From Flavobacteriia bacterium (lineage in GTDB: Bacteria; Bacteroidota; Bacteroidia; Flavobacteriales_D; Crocinitomicaceae), in contig JACPDW010000020.1 in assembly GCA_016183815.1 (NCBI GenBank), forward strand, positions 184,548 to 248,547: a stretch of DNA of 64,000 nucleotides, in the 5' to 3' direction. The notes under the pieces are model-generated. The model did no database searches. It was not told the origin of the DNA and saw only the letters and a program-made list of their open reading frames with translations. A program made the position numbers and the translations under genes. This document shows, one piece after another, positions 30,989 through 39,043 of this stretch. The stretch's first letter is position 1. Each line of letters starts with the position of its first letter.

Positions 30989-32116
30989 ATGAATAAGAAA
31001 AAAGTAATTGTTTTAGGAGCTGGTTTAATTGGTAAAACAATTGCTATTGACCTTAAAAAATCATGTGAAGTGGTTTCAGCAGACGTTTCTCAAGAATCTT
31101 TAAATATATTAGAAAAAGAACATCAAATATCAACTTTGTGTTTTGATTTTAATGATGAACAAAAATTTAAAGAAACATTAGCCTCTTTTGACATTGTGGT
31201 CTGTGCTGTTCCTGGCTTTATGGGTTTTCACACATTAAGTAAAATTATTAAATGTGGAAAATCTGTAGTGGACATTTCCTTTTTCCCTGAAAACGCTTTA
31301 GAATTAGATGAATTAGCAAAAAATCATCAGGTTACTGCAATTGTAGATTGTGGGGTTGCTCCAGGTTTGTGTAACTTAATTGCGGGTTATCACAATAAAA
31401 TTAAAGCCCTTACTCATTATGAATGTCTAGTTGGTGGTTTACCGAAAGTGAGAGAATGGCCTTATGAATATAAAGCTGTTTTTTCTCCAATTGATGTGAT
31501 TGAAGAATATACTCGTCCTGCTCGTTATGTAGAAAATGGTCATCTCGTAACAAGAGAAGCATTATCTGATGCAGAGTTAATTGATTTTGATAAACTGGGA
31601 ACACTTGAATCTTTTAATACAGATGGCTTAAGATCTTTAGCTTTGACAATGTCTCATGTTCCCAATATGAAAGAAAAAACTTTGCGTTTTCCAGGACATA
31701 TAACACTGATGAAAGTCTTGAGAGAAACAGGATTTTTTGATAAAAATGAAATAGATATTAATGGTCAAAAAATTGCACCATTATCATTCACTTCAAGTTT
31801 ATTATTTCCAAAATGGAAAATGAAAAAGGAAGAAGCTGATTTTACAGTGATGAGGGTTACCTTGGAAAACCAAAATGAAAGATTTGTTTATGATTTATAT
31901 GATGAAAAAGATGAAATAAATCAAGTTACCTCTATGGCTCGAACAACGGCTTATACATGTACAGCAGCTGTTCAATTGCTTATAAATAATTTGTATAATA
32001 AAAAGGGAATTATTCCTCCTGAATATTTAGGAGAATCTGTTGAATGTTTTAATTCCATGATTAGCTATTTGGAAGATAGAAATGTTCGTTTAAATGTAAA
32101 AACTATAAAAAAGTAA
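30989..32116 (+). CDS. Saccharopine dehydrogenase/lysine 6-dehydrogenase-like oxidoreductase
   Basis: VIVLGAGLIGKTIAIDL Rossmann motif, CGVAPGLCNLIAGYH, VGGLPKVREWPYEYKAVFSPIDVIEEYTRPARYVENG. Confidence 0.75.
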   Translation: MNKKKVIVLGAGLIGKTIAIDLKKSCEVVSADVSQESLNILEKEHQISTLCFDFNDEQKFKETLASFDIVVCAVPGFMGFHTLSKIIKCGKSVVDISFFPENALELDELAKNHQVTAIVDCGVAPGLCNLIAGYHNKIKALTHYECLVGGLPKVREWPYEYKAVFSPIDVIEEYTRPARYVENGHLVTREALSDAELIDFDKLGTLESFNTDGLRSLALTMSHVPNMKEKTLRFPGHITLMKVLRETGFFDKNEIDINGQKIAPLSFTSSLLFPKWKMKKEEADFTVMRVTLENQNERFVYDLYDEKDEINQVTSMARTTAYTCTAAVQLLINNLYNKKGIIPPEYLGESVECFNSMISYLEDRNVRLNVKTIKK

Positions 32117-32122
32117 AAAATT

Positions 32123-32983
32123 ATGAAAGAAAGAATTTATACCATGGGCGTTGACGTAGGTGGAAGTTACGTTAAAGCTGTTTTGTTATCTTATGATCAT
32201 GAAAATGGTCAACATACTTTAATTGACAAACAAACAGAGAAAATTAGAAAAAGAAATCCAAAAGATGTCGTGGTTGAAGCAGTAGATATGATTTTAGAAC
32301 GTCAAAAACTTAATTATGACAAAGATATTTCTTATCTAGCATCAACGGGCGAAGGTGAAATGGTCGAAAAAAAGACTGGACATTTTTATTCAATGACTTC
32401 ACATGCTAAAGGTGGAATATTTTTTTCTCCAACTGCAAAAACAGTAGTTGATTTAGGTGGACTTTACGTAAGAGCCATTAAAGTTGATTCAAGAGGAAAA
32501 GTTATTGATTACAAAATGACAGGACAATGTGCTTCTGGTTCAGGACAATTTATTGAAAATATTTCAAGATATTTAGGATTAGCTATCGAAGAAGTTGGAG
32601 ATATTTCATTAAAATCTGAAAATCCAGAAGTGCCTTCTGGTATTTGTGCTGTTTTAGCAGAAACAGATGTAATTAACTTAGTTTCAAAAGGTATTTCTAC
32701 TCCAAATATTGTAAAGGGAATTAACTTATCTATTGCTCAACGAGTTGTTAAATTACTTGGTTCATTAGGTGCTGAATCACCAATTGCTTTAGTTGGTGGA
32801 ATGGGTATGAACAAAGGAATGGTGCAAGCTATTGAAGAATTAGCAGCAGACAACAAGAAAAAAAGTTTTGAATTTTTAGCTCATCCTGATTCCATTTATT
32901 CTGGTGCACTTGGAGCCGCAATTTGGGGTGGATATAGATATTTTAAATTGAAAGAAAAACAACCTGAATTAGTTAATGCTTAA
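32123..32983 (+). CDS. bcrD: Benzoyl-CoA reductase (class I), BcrD-type ATPase subunit
   Basis: YTMGVDVGGSYVKAVLLSYD, STGEGEMVEKKTGHFYSMTSHAKG, VDLGGLYVRAIKVD, TGQCASGSGQFIENISRYLGL. Confidence 0.87.
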   Translation: MKERIYTMGVDVGGSYVKAVLLSYDHENGQHTLIDKQTEKIRKRNPKDVVVEAVDMILERQKLNYDKDISYLASTGEGEMVEKKTGHFYSMTSHAKGGIFFSPTAKTVVDLGGLYVRAIKVDSRGKVIDYKMTGQCASGSGQFIENISRYLGLAIEEVGDISLKSENPEVPSGICAVLAETDVINLVSKGISTPNIVKGINLSIAQRVVKLLGSLGAESPIALVGGMGMNKGMVQAIEELAADNKKKSFEFLAHPDSIYSGALGAAIWGGYRYFKLKEKQPELVNA

Positions 32984-34739
32984 AACAAATCATGTGGAAA
33001 CTATAAAATCAGATATCCCTCTTGGTGAAATTGTTCCAAATATGGCTGTTTTTTTAAGACAGAATACGGAAAAATTTGCATCAAAAATTGTTTTTAGTGA
33101 AAAAAACGCAAAAGGGGACTACGTAGGTATTAGTTGGGAAAATTTTTATCAAGATATTTTGAATATTGCTTACAATTTGAAAGCATCAGGTGTACAAAAG
33201 GGAGATAAAATTGTTCTTTTTTCAAGAAATTCATTAAAAATGCTTGAAGCTGAGTTGGCAATCATGTCTATTTCTTGTATAGCCGTTCCAATTTTTGCCA
33301 ATTTTAAGAAAGAAACAGCTGAATTGTTAATTACTCATTCCGATTCAAAATACGTTATCGTTGCCGAAGAATTACAATTAGATCAAATGAGTGAAGATCT
33401 GCCCATCAAAAAAATATGGACATTTAATGATTGTGAAGACAAACGATTTAACAATATTGAACCATTTAGTAATTTGTTGAAAAAAAGAAAAGAATTAGAT
33501 TTTAAACTAGATGAAAACGCTGATTCAAAAGAGATTTGTTTAAATATGTACACATCTGGTACAATGGGAGTTCCAAAATGTGTTCAACTGTCTCATCAAA
33601 ATATTTTATCTCAACAAGTTGCAATAGAAAAAATATTAAAAATAAAGGATAACGACAGATTTTTAGCTTATTTACCATGGCATCATAGTTTTGGTGGAAT
33701 TTTTGAATTGTTTTCTTCATTGTATAATGGGGCTACTTTTTATTTAGAAAGTAGTTTTGGTAAAGATGCCAAAGAAATTTTTGAAAATTGGAAATTAGTT
33801 AAACCAACTGTTTTTTACAGTGTTCCTAAGGTTTACCAATCATTATATGAGTTGACATTAGAAAATAATGAAGCAGAAAACACTTTTTTTAATTCTGGTT
33901 TAAAATTTATTTTTACTGCTGCTGCTTCTTTACCTGAAAAATTATCCAACGAATTTGAAAAAAGAGGCATTCCCGTTTTTGAAGGATGGGGTTTGACGGA
34001 AACTTCTCCCTGCTGTACGATTACTGATCCAAGTGTAAAAAGAATAACAGGTGTTGTTGGGAAACCAATTCCAGGTGTTGAAATTCGAATCGCAGAGGAC
34101 GATGAAATACAAGTGAAAGGTCCAAATGTAATGAGGGGATATTATAAAAACGATGAAGCAAACAGCAATATCTTTACTGATGATGGTTGGTATAGAACAG
34201 GTGATGTAGGTAAAATTACTGAAAGTGGATTGCAACTAATTTCAAGAAAAGATAGAATTTTTAAACTATCAAATGGTGAAAAAGTTATTCCAACTGATTT
34301 AGAAAAAGCAATTGAATTAAAATGTCATTATGTTCAATATGCAGTTGTTGCTGGAAGTGGAGAAGAACATCCTGTAGCATTAATTTTTCCAAACAAAAGA
34401 TTGCTTGAAAATCCTGCATATCAGTTGTCACCAAAAGATGGTAGATGTTTTTGTCCAAGAAGTTTAAACGAATTAGGAAAATGTTTGACAGGTTGTTTGG
34501 CTCAAGCTAATGAAAGTATTGGTCAAAAATTTGCGAAGGTAAAATCAGCTGCTGTAATTTTAGACGATTTATCCCTTGATACAAACACTTTAACTCCATC
34601 AATGAAAGTAGCACCAAAAAATGTGGTCGAAAAATATAAAGCACATTTAAAAAATTTATACGGAGATCACGTTCCAGTCGATGAAGAAGTTTATGTAATT
34701 CAATTGGATAAAGTTAAAAACGAGAAAAAACATGTATAA
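32976..34739 (+). CDS. AMP-forming acyl-CoA synthetase (long-chain-type; substrate unknown)
   Basis: NMYTSGTMGVPKCVQLSHQN, FEGWGLTETSPCCTITDP, GWYRTGDVGKI, ISRKDRIFKLSNGEKV; insert CPRSLNELGKCLTGCLAQANE. Confidence 0.8.
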   Translation: MLKTNHVETIKSDIPLGEIVPNMAVFLRQNTEKFASKIVFSEKNAKGDYVGISWENFYQDILNIAYNLKASGVQKGDKIVLFSRNSLKMLEAELAIMSISCIAVPIFANFKKETAELLITHSDSKYVIVAEELQLDQMSEDLPIKKIWTFNDCEDKRFNNIEPFSNLLKKRKELDFKLDENADSKEICLNMYTSGTMGVPKCVQLSHQNILSQQVAIEKILKIKDNDRFLAYLPWHHSFGGIFELFSSLYNGATFYLESSFGKDAKEIFENWKLVKPTVFYSVPKVYQSLYELTLENNEAENTFFNSGLKFIFTAAASLPEKLSNEFEKRGIPVFEGWGLTETSPCCTITDPSVKRITGVVGKPIPGVEIRIAEDDEIQVKGPNVMRGYYKNDEANSNIFTDDGWYRTGDVGKITESGLQLISRKDRIFKLSNGEKVIPTDLEKAIELKCHYVQYAVVAGSGEEHPVALIFPNKRLLENPAYQLSPKDGRCFCPRSLNELGKCLTGCLAQANESIGQKFAKVKSAAVILDDLSLDTNTLTPSMKVAPKNVVEKYKAHLKNLYGDHVPVDEEVYVIQLDKVKNEKKHV

Positions 34740-35955
34740 AATTCAGTCAACGGATACTTTGAAAGAAATTATGGGATCGTATTTTCGTTCCCTTGAATCT
34801 GGAAAAAAGAAAATTGCATGGTGTACCAGCGTTGGTCCAGCTGAATTGTTAAGAAGTTTTGGTTTTGAAGTGTATTTCCCTGAAAATCACGGAGCATTAC
34901 TGGGTGCAACGAGATCAGCTATGGATTATATTCCTGAAGCAGTGAAATGTGGTTATTCAGGTCATGTTTGTTCTTATACTACTGCTGACATTGGTTCGTA
35001 CCTTAAAAAAGAGACACCTTTAATTACTCATTATGGTCTTTCTGGTCATCCAAAACCTGATTTAATTGCATATAATACTAATCAATGTAGAGAAGTACAA
35101 GATTGGTTTCAATTTTTTGCAACTGAGTTTTCTTGTCCAATAGTCGGTATCCAACCTCCTAGACATTTAGATGAGGTAACAGATGATGAAGTGGCTTTAG
35201 TTGTCAAACAATTTCAACAAATGATTCCTGTTTGTGAGAAAGTTAGCGGTCAAAAATTTGATTTAGATAGTTTTAAAGAAGTTGTTAAACTTAGTAAAGA
35301 AGCCACTTTATTGTGGCAAAAAGTACTCAAAACATCTACTCAAAAGATTGCTCCAATTAGTTTTTTTGATGGAACGATACACATGGGACCAATAGTTGTG
35401 TTAAGAGGTACACAACTTGCAAAAGATTATTATACTCAACTATTAAAAGAATTAGAAACCAATATAATTGAACAAAAAGGGTTTTTACCAGAAGCAAAAA
35501 TTAGAATTTTTTGGGAAGGTATGCCTATTTGGGGAAAATTAAGGATGTTTAGTGATTTATTTTCCTTGAATAATACTGCAGTAGTGGCCTCTACATATTG
35601 TAGTAGCTGGGTTTTTGATAAGTTTGATGAAAATGACCCTTGGAATTCAACAGCTAGAGCTTATACTGAAATTTTTATAAATAGAAGTGAGAAAGCTAAA
35701 ATGCAAATGTTGTCTGATTGGTTTAAAGAATTTTCAATCGATGGAATTATTTACCACGATTCCAAAACCTGTTTTAATAATTCAAATGCCAAATTCGGAA
35801 TGCCTCAACGACTAAAAGAAATTACTGGTGTTCCTTCTTTAGTGATTGAAGGAGATTTGTGCGATTTACGTTTTTTTAGTGAAGGACAAAGCATTACTAA
35901 AATTGAAACATTTTTAGAACAAATTGAAGAAAATAAATACTCTGTAAATGGCTGA
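34732..35955 (+). CDS. 2-hydroxyacyl-CoA dehydratase / BcrB-like D-component protein (third family member in cluster)
   Basis: KIAWCTSVGPAELLRSFGFEVYFPENHGALLGATRSAMDYIPEAVKCGYSGHVCSYTTADIGSYL aligns with BcrB CYTFVPGNLSELIRTFDLLPVYPEI...DVCTYVKCDVGMLM. Confidence 0.75.
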   Translation: MYKIQSTDTLKEIMGSYFRSLESGKKKIAWCTSVGPAELLRSFGFEVYFPENHGALLGATRSAMDYIPEAVKCGYSGHVCSYTTADIGSYLKKETPLITHYGLSGHPKPDLIAYNTNQCREVQDWFQFFATEFSCPIVGIQPPRHLDEVTDDEVALVVKQFQQMIPVCEKVSGQKFDLDSFKEVVKLSKEATLLWQKVLKTSTQKIAPISFFDGTIHMGPIVVLRGTQLAKDYYTQLLKELETNIIEQKGFLPEAKIRIFWEGMPIWGKLRMFSDLFSLNNTAVVASTYCSSWVFDKFDENDPWNSTARAYTEIFINRSEKAKMQMLSDWFKEFSIDGIIYHDSKTCFNNSNAKFGMPQRLKEITGVPSLVIEGDLCDLRFFSEGQSITKIETFLEQIEENKYSVNG

Positions 35956-37816
35956 TATAAATCATTTTAATTCCAACGGAATAGTTCCAAAACATAAAAA
36001 AATTGGAATCATTGGACTGGGTCCAGTTGGAATGATTTTAGCTGAAAAACTTCAAGAAGCTGGTTCAGAGGTTATTATTTGTGTTAGGAATGAGGTGAAA
36101 AGAAATAAAATTGTAAATGAAGGAATTTTTTTACAAAATGTGTACGAATCTCACGTTCATTTTTCAAAAGTAATCAAAAATATTGCTGAATTTAAAGACG
36201 AAGATTTAGATTACCTTATTTTTTCGACTAAAACATATCAATTATCTGAATTACTAAAAGAAGTAAAAGATTTAGAATCCGAAAAACTTACAATTATTAT
36301 TGCCCAAAATGGTATTGATGTGGAAGAATTATACACTTCAACTTTCAATGAAAATAGGATTTTAAGAATGATTGTAAATTTTGCTGGAAATCTTGTTAAT
36401 CCAAATACAGTAAAAGTTACATTTTTCACTCCTCCGAATTACATTGGTTCAATAAATGACAACAATATTGAAGAAGCACAAAATTTCGCTGCTTTATTAA
36501 ACAGTGTGCATTTAGATACACAAGCCGTACATTCCTTTGAATTAATCAAACGTGCTTGGGAAAAAACAATTTTAAATTCTTCTTTAAGTGCCCTTTGTGG
36601 TGTTGGAAGAATGACGATGAGTGAGGCAATGAATGACAACGATACTTTGGAGCTTATAGAACAAATTGTAGCTGAAGCTGTTGAAGTAGCTGAAAAAGAA
36701 AAAGTGCGTTTTTCAGATGATTTTATACGTCAGTGTATTCGTTACCTAAAAAAAGGGGGAGATCATTTTCCCTCATTAGCTTTAGATTTAATACAAGGAA
36801 AACAAACTGAAATTGACTATTTTAATGGCAAAATAGTAGAATATGGAAGGAAACATTATGTTCGAACATCATTGAATTTGGCCTTTACCAATATGGTTAA
36901 AGCGATGTCAAACAAAAATATTTTATCTCGAGTTCCTGGAGTAATTAATGATGTTCAAAAAAAGATTTTAGAAAAAGGTTTAATTTCTTCTAATAAATCT
37001 AATCAATCACATAAAAACATCCCATGCTTTTTGGGTATAGATTTGGGTTCTGCTTTTGCAAAATTGACTGTTATTGATGAGGAGGGAAATTGGTTGTTTA
37101 AATATTTTTTACCCTCAATGACAAATGATAAACAGCTGTTTAAAAATGTAATGACCACTTTATCTTCAAATTTTAATATTGTTTACAGTTGTGCAACTGG
37201 TTATGGAAGAAAACATTTTACCGAAACAGATATTATAAAAACAGAGATTAATTGTGCAGCTGCAGGTGTTTCACATTTTTTTAAAGGTGAAAAAAATATT
37301 ATTGACATAGGAGGGGAGGACATAAAAATCATCAGATGTGATATAGAAGACAATGTTGAAAATTTTTATATGAATGATAAATGTGCTGCTGGTACAGGAT
37401 CATTTTTATCCGAAATTGCTGAAAGGGCAAATATTCATATTTCAGAAATGAGTAGTATGGCGTCTTTGTCTAATTACGATAAAGAATTAAATAGTTTTTG
37501 TACTGTTTTTGCTAAAACTGAAATCATGAATTGGATTTTTGATGGTATGAAAATCGAAGATATAGCAAGAGGGATTTACATTTCTATCGCAAATAAAGTA
37601 GCAAAAATGAGATTGGATGCTGGCATACCTACTTTCATGATTGGTGGTGTTATTGCTCACCATCCCTATTTAAAAACAATTTTAAGTGAAAAATTCAATA
37701 AAGATATCGAAATAGTTGATAATCCGCAATATATTGTTTCTTATGGAGCAGCTTGTATTGCAAAATCAACGTATAAAAAAGAAAATAAACTATTAACAGA
37801 TAATAAGTCAAATTAA
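35948..37816 (+). CDS. Fusion: ketopantoate reductase (ApbA/PanE)-like N-terminus plus BcrA/D-type (HgdC-like) activator ATPase C-terminus
   Basis: N: IGIIGLGPVGMILAEKLQEAGSEVIICVR and RAWEKTILNSSLSALCGVGRMTMSE; C: CFLGIDLGSAFAKLTVID, CATGYGRKHF, NIIDIGGEDIKIIRCD, NDKCAAGTGSFLSEIA. Confidence 0.85.
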   Translation: MADINHFNSNGIVPKHKKIGIIGLGPVGMILAEKLQEAGSEVIICVRNEVKRNKIVNEGIFLQNVYESHVHFSKVIKNIAEFKDEDLDYLIFSTKTYQLSELLKEVKDLESEKLTIIIAQNGIDVEELYTSTFNENRILRMIVNFAGNLVNPNTVKVTFFTPPNYIGSINDNNIEEAQNFAALLNSVHLDTQAVHSFELIKRAWEKTILNSSLSALCGVGRMTMSEAMNDNDTLELIEQIVAEAVEVAEKEKVRFSDDFIRQCIRYLKKGGDHFPSLALDLIQGKQTEIDYFNGKIVEYGRKHYVRTSLNLAFTNMVKAMSNKNILSRVPGVINDVQKKILEKGLISSNKSNQSHKNIPCFLGIDLGSAFAKLTVIDEEGNWLFKYFLPSMTNDKQLFKNVMTTLSSNFNIVYSCATGYGRKHFTETDIIKTEINCAAAGVSHFFKGEKNIIDIGGEDIKIIRCDIEDNVENFYMNDKCAAGTGSFLSEIAERANIHISEMSSMASLSNYDKELNSFCTVFAKTEIMNWIFDGMKIEDIARGIYISIANKVAKMRLDAGIPTFMIGGVIAHHPYLKTILSEKFNKDIEIVDNPQYIVSYGAACIAKSTYKKENKLLTDNKSN

Positions 37817-37818
37817 AA

Positions 37819-39015
37819 ATGAAGAAAATCAAATCCAATTGTCCTAATGCTCGAATACCTTATGGTACTTGGGGAAGTAGTTATTTTCCTGCTTGGCAAA
37901 GTTCTGCCCTTGCTGAAGTAAATATTGGTCAGTTTGCTGGAGAATCAATGGCTGAAATAATGAGTCAAAGAAAAGTAAGAGTATCTCAATTAGATTATTT
38001 AATAATTGGTTCAACTATTCCTTGGCACTGGAAATTTTGGAACGCTACTGTTGTGGCTTCTTGCATGGGAAACAGAATCCCTGGCTATCATATCGAACAA
38101 GCTTGTGCAACAGGTTTACAAGCAATTGTTTTAGGCGCAAGTCAGGTGCAAATTGGTGCAAGTAAGGCTGTTGGAGTTTTAACTTTTGACCGAACAAGTG
38201 ATTCTCCTGTTGGAGTTTTTCCTGAAAGACGCTCCTATAGAAGAACTGAAGTAATTAGTGATGTGTGGGATAATTTTGGTTTTGACCCTTCAACAGAAAA
38301 AGCAATGCTTACTTCTGCAGGTAATGTAGCTAGAAAATACAAGATTGATAGAAAAGAAATTGATGAATTGACTGCATATAGATACGAACAGTATTTTAAT
38401 GGCATTGACTCAGGGTTTATTCAAAAAGTAGCTGTTCCTCTCGAAGTACTTTCAGTACAAGGTAAACCTTTAGGAAAAATTGTGAGTGATGAAGGGGTTA
38501 GAAAAATTTCTTATGAGTCGTTAAGAGCAATGAGGGATTTAGATACTTGTGTTACAAGTGGTACGCAGACTCATGCAGCTGACGGAATGGCTACATTGTT
38601 AGTTACTTCTCCTGAAAAAGTTAAAGATTTTAGCTCAAGACCTGAAGTTCAAATCGAATTTATTGCCAAAACAGAAGTGCGTGTTCATGCTTCTACAATG
38701 CCTGAAGCACCAGCTATTGCAGTTCAAAAATTATTAAATGAAATTGGAATGTCAATGGACGATTTTACAGTGGTTAAAGACCATAATCCTTTCGCTGTTA
38801 ATGATGCTGTTTTTTCAAAAGTAATGAATTACGATTGGAAAAAAATGAATAACAATGGAAGTCCCTTAGTTTGGGGTCATCCTCAAGGACCAACACTCAC
38901 AAGAGTTTGCATCGAAGCATTTGAAGAAGCCGTTGAATTGGGTGGTGGATATGTTTTGGTTTTTGGTTGTGCAGCTGGAGATGTGGGTATAGCATCAGTT
39001 TTTAAAGTTTATTAA
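37819..39015 (+). CDS. Thiolase family acetyl-CoA acyltransferase
   Basis: HIEQACATGLQAIVLGASQVQIG catalytic Cys, TSGTQTHAADGMATLLV, DHNPFAVND, VFGCAAGDVGIASVFKVY. Confidence 0.85.
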   Translation: MKKIKSNCPNARIPYGTWGSSYFPAWQSSALAEVNIGQFAGESMAEIMSQRKVRVSQLDYLIIGSTIPWHWKFWNATVVASCMGNRIPGYHIEQACATGLQAIVLGASQVQIGASKAVGVLTFDRTSDSPVGVFPERRSYRRTEVISDVWDNFGFDPSTEKAMLTSAGNVARKYKIDRKEIDELTAYRYEQYFNGIDSGFIQKVAVPLEVLSVQGKPLGKIVSDEGVRKISYESLRAMRDLDTCVTSGTQTHAADGMATLLVTSPEKVKDFSSRPEVQIEFIAKTEVRVHASTMPEAPAIAVQKLLNEIGMSMDDFTVVKDHNPFAVNDAVFSKVMNYDWKKMNNNGSPLVWGHPQGPTLTRVCIEAFEEAVELGGGYVLVFGCAAGDVGIASVFKVY

Positions 39016-39043
39016 TCCAAATGTTTAAATAAAAAAAGAACAA

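Noticed and set aside
34732-35955. Double-cubane cluster protein (DCCP/YjiM) identity
   Set aside because: The cysteine context and neighbouring residues look BcrB/HgdB-like and lack the CSFVPEE...GLCGG pattern I associate with YjiM; left as a generic D-component.
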